Assembly: GCA_964615335.1 (NCBI GenBank)
Contig: CAZTMT010000016.1
Span: forward strand, 1 to 64,000
Length of the DNA stretch: 64,000 nt
Reading direction: 5' to 3'
Source of the DNA: HR10 sp964615335
Lineage (GTDB): Bacteria > Acidobacteriota > Blastocatellia > HR10
Shown: piece after piece, positions 62,995 to 64,000 of the stretch
Position numbering within the stretch: the first letter of the stretch is position 1
How the letters are laid out: each line of letters opens with the position of its first letter
Notes under the pieces: model-generated
The model's database searches: none
What the model was told of the DNA's origin: nothing
The model's input: the letters and a program-made list of their open reading frames with translations, nothing else
Position numbers and translations under genes: made by a program

Positions 62995-64000
62995 TCATTT
63001 CGACGCCGCTTGAGACTCCGGCACCTGGCGACGCTTCGCGTCAGCGACCATGCGCGCGACATCGGCCAGCAGCTTCTTGGCATCGTAGATGATCCCGTCT
63101 TTGATCGTGTACTTCACGCCGCCGACGCGCTCGACCCGGCGCGTTTGATCGTTGAGTCGAATCGCTCCCGTCCCGTAGAGGACCTTGAGGTTTTGCAGCG
63201 GGTTCTCCGCGACGATGATGAGATCGGCGAGCATACCCGGGCGCACGATGCCGAATTCGATCGGTTTCCCTTTGGGTTTGAAGAGCGCTTCGGCTCCCCA
63301 GAGCGTGGCCGAGCGGATCACCTCCAGGGGATGGAAACCCGCTTCCTGAAGCAGCTCCAGCTCGCGGATATAGTCGAATCCATAGAGCTTGAAGATGAAT
63401 CCCGAATCGGAGCCCGTCGTGACGCGCCCGCCGCGATTCTTGTATTCGTTCACGAAGCTCATCCAGAGGCGGTAGTTGTTCTTCCATTCGATCTCGTCCT
63501 GGGTTGTCCAGTAGAACCAGTAGGATCCGTGTGCTTCGCGGTTGGGCTGGTAGAACTCCCAGAGCGAGGGCAGCGTGTACGTGTCATGCCATTCGGCGCG
63601 CATGGCGCGCATGAGATCGCGGCTGGCCTCGTAGATGCTGAGCGTGGGATCGAGCACGAGCCCCAGGCGCAACAGTTCTTCCATGATGGCGTTCCATTTC
63701 GGGCTTCCGGGAGGAGCGGCTTGCTTCCAGAGGCGGCCCGCCTGTCCGAAGCGGTGTTGTTCATCGTTGTAGTTGTAGTCGTAAGGAAAGTCTTGAACGG
63801 TACGATCGGCGAGGAGCGCTTCCGGCAAGCCGTACCAATGCTCGAGCGTCGTCAGTCCCAGCCGAGCGGCGTCTAGGGCATTCATGCGCGCCACGCCTGT
63901 TTGCGCCAGATGAGCGGCCGTCCCCAGTCCGTGCTTCCTCGCCTCGTCAATGAGAGCGGCCATGATCTCCGGATCATAGGCGGTGAGCTTGAGTCCATCC
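62995..64000 (-). CDS. Amidohydrolase-family protein, 5' end outside the window
   Basis: 335 residues visible, truncated at the right edge: the frame is open to base 64000 with D-G-L-K-L-T-A-Y-D-P-E-I before an internal Met at 63963. Amidohydrolase C-terminal features: AHLAQTGVARMNALDAARLGLTTLEH, GSDSGFIFKLYGF, RPGMLADLIIVAENPLQN. Likely imidazolonepropionase/dipeptidase-type hydrolysis. The missing N-terminus would hold the HxH metal motif. Confidence 0.88.
   Translation of the reverse strand, partial: DGLKLTAYDPEIMAALIDEARKHGLGTAAHLAQTGVARMNALDAARLGLTTLEHWYGLPEALLADRTVQDFPYDYNYNDEQHRFGQAGRLWKQAAPPGSPKWNAIMEELLRLGLVLDPTLSIYEASRDLMRAMRAEWHDTYTLPSLWEFYQPNREAHGSYWFYWTTQDEIEWKNNYRLWMSFVNEYKNRGGRVTTGSDSGFIFKLYGFDYIRELELLQEAGFHPLEVIRSATLWGAEALFKPKGKPIEFGIVRPGMLADLIIVAENPLQNLKVLYGTGAIRLNDQTRRVERVGGVKYTIKDGIIYDAKKLLADVARMVADAKRRQVPESQAASK

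Overview
This 64 kb window is a GC-rich, tightly packed bacterial chromosome segment. The best phylum-level guess is Acidobacteriota. The evidence is a VWFA-domain secreted protein of the type characteristic of acidobacteria (54637-55668), a secreted protein family common in acidobacteria (56268-56917, frameshifted), and a large Oar-like TonB-dependent receptor with a carboxypeptidase-regulatory domain. A branched-polyamine synthase (BpsA) homologue and a family 5 uracil-DNA glycosylase hint at a thermophile. Phylum and lifestyle are inferences. Most operons use ATGA or GTGA start/stop overlaps. No tRNA, rRNA, CRISPR array, IS transposase or prophage was seen.

Layout: (1) 220-5319: ribF-ispH-queC, then a membrane pyrophosphatase. 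(2) 5545-12063: amino-acid permease, TonB-like protein, HEAT-repeat and hypothetical genes, VIT-type metal transporter, BpsA homologue and LysE exporter. (3) 12293-13233: a regulatory hotspot with two near-perfect sigma-54 promoters. One drives a structured, terminator-bearing leader in front of tatA; the other drives a small Lys/Thr-rich exported protein. (4) 14758-20029: a lipid/sugar decoration cluster (B12 radical SAM, DegT aminotransferase, DedA, HpnK/ChbG deacetylase, ArnC-like glycosyltransferase). (5) 19917-22909: an NtrC-type regulator and its kinase, on the opposite strand. (6) 23032-25542: a two-gene cytochrome bd-superfamily complex with a fused cytochrome c domain. (7) 25798-31962: alanine dehydrogenase-like, acetyl-CoA hydrolase/CoA-transferase and pyruvate:ferredoxin oxidoreductase, followed by a Crp/Fnr regulator. 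(8) 33313-39349: UDG, ferredoxin, HOGA-like aldolase, FAH hydrolase, FnIII lipoprotein and hslUV. (9) 39476-43426: LPS-core genes (two GT9 transferases, Trm112-like protein, heptose kinase).

(10) 43440-44150: two divergent arrays of 73-91 bp hairpin repeats around a shared centre; a related decayed array lies at 58439-58835. (11) 44178-53765: acyl-CoA dehydrogenase, M16 peptidase, metallo-hydrolase, purB-purS-purQ, patatin, aldehyde dehydrogenase and alanine dehydrogenase. (12) 54026-58427: lineage-specific secreted proteins. Two genes here carry single-base frameshifts, and a 68 bp piece of the first gene is duplicated downstream. (13) 58984-64000: D-aminopeptidase, a bidirectional terminator, the large outer-membrane receptor and a truncated amidohydrolase.

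Metabolically the window suggests peptide and amino-acid use: permease, DppA, amidohydrolase, two Ald paralogues and PFOR making acetyl-CoA. It also encodes a proton-pumping pyrophosphatase, a bd-family respiratory complex and a Gram-negative envelope with heptose-containing LPS. The most unusual signals are the sigma-54/attenuator region at tatA, the headed divergent repeat arrays and the lipid/sugar cluster.
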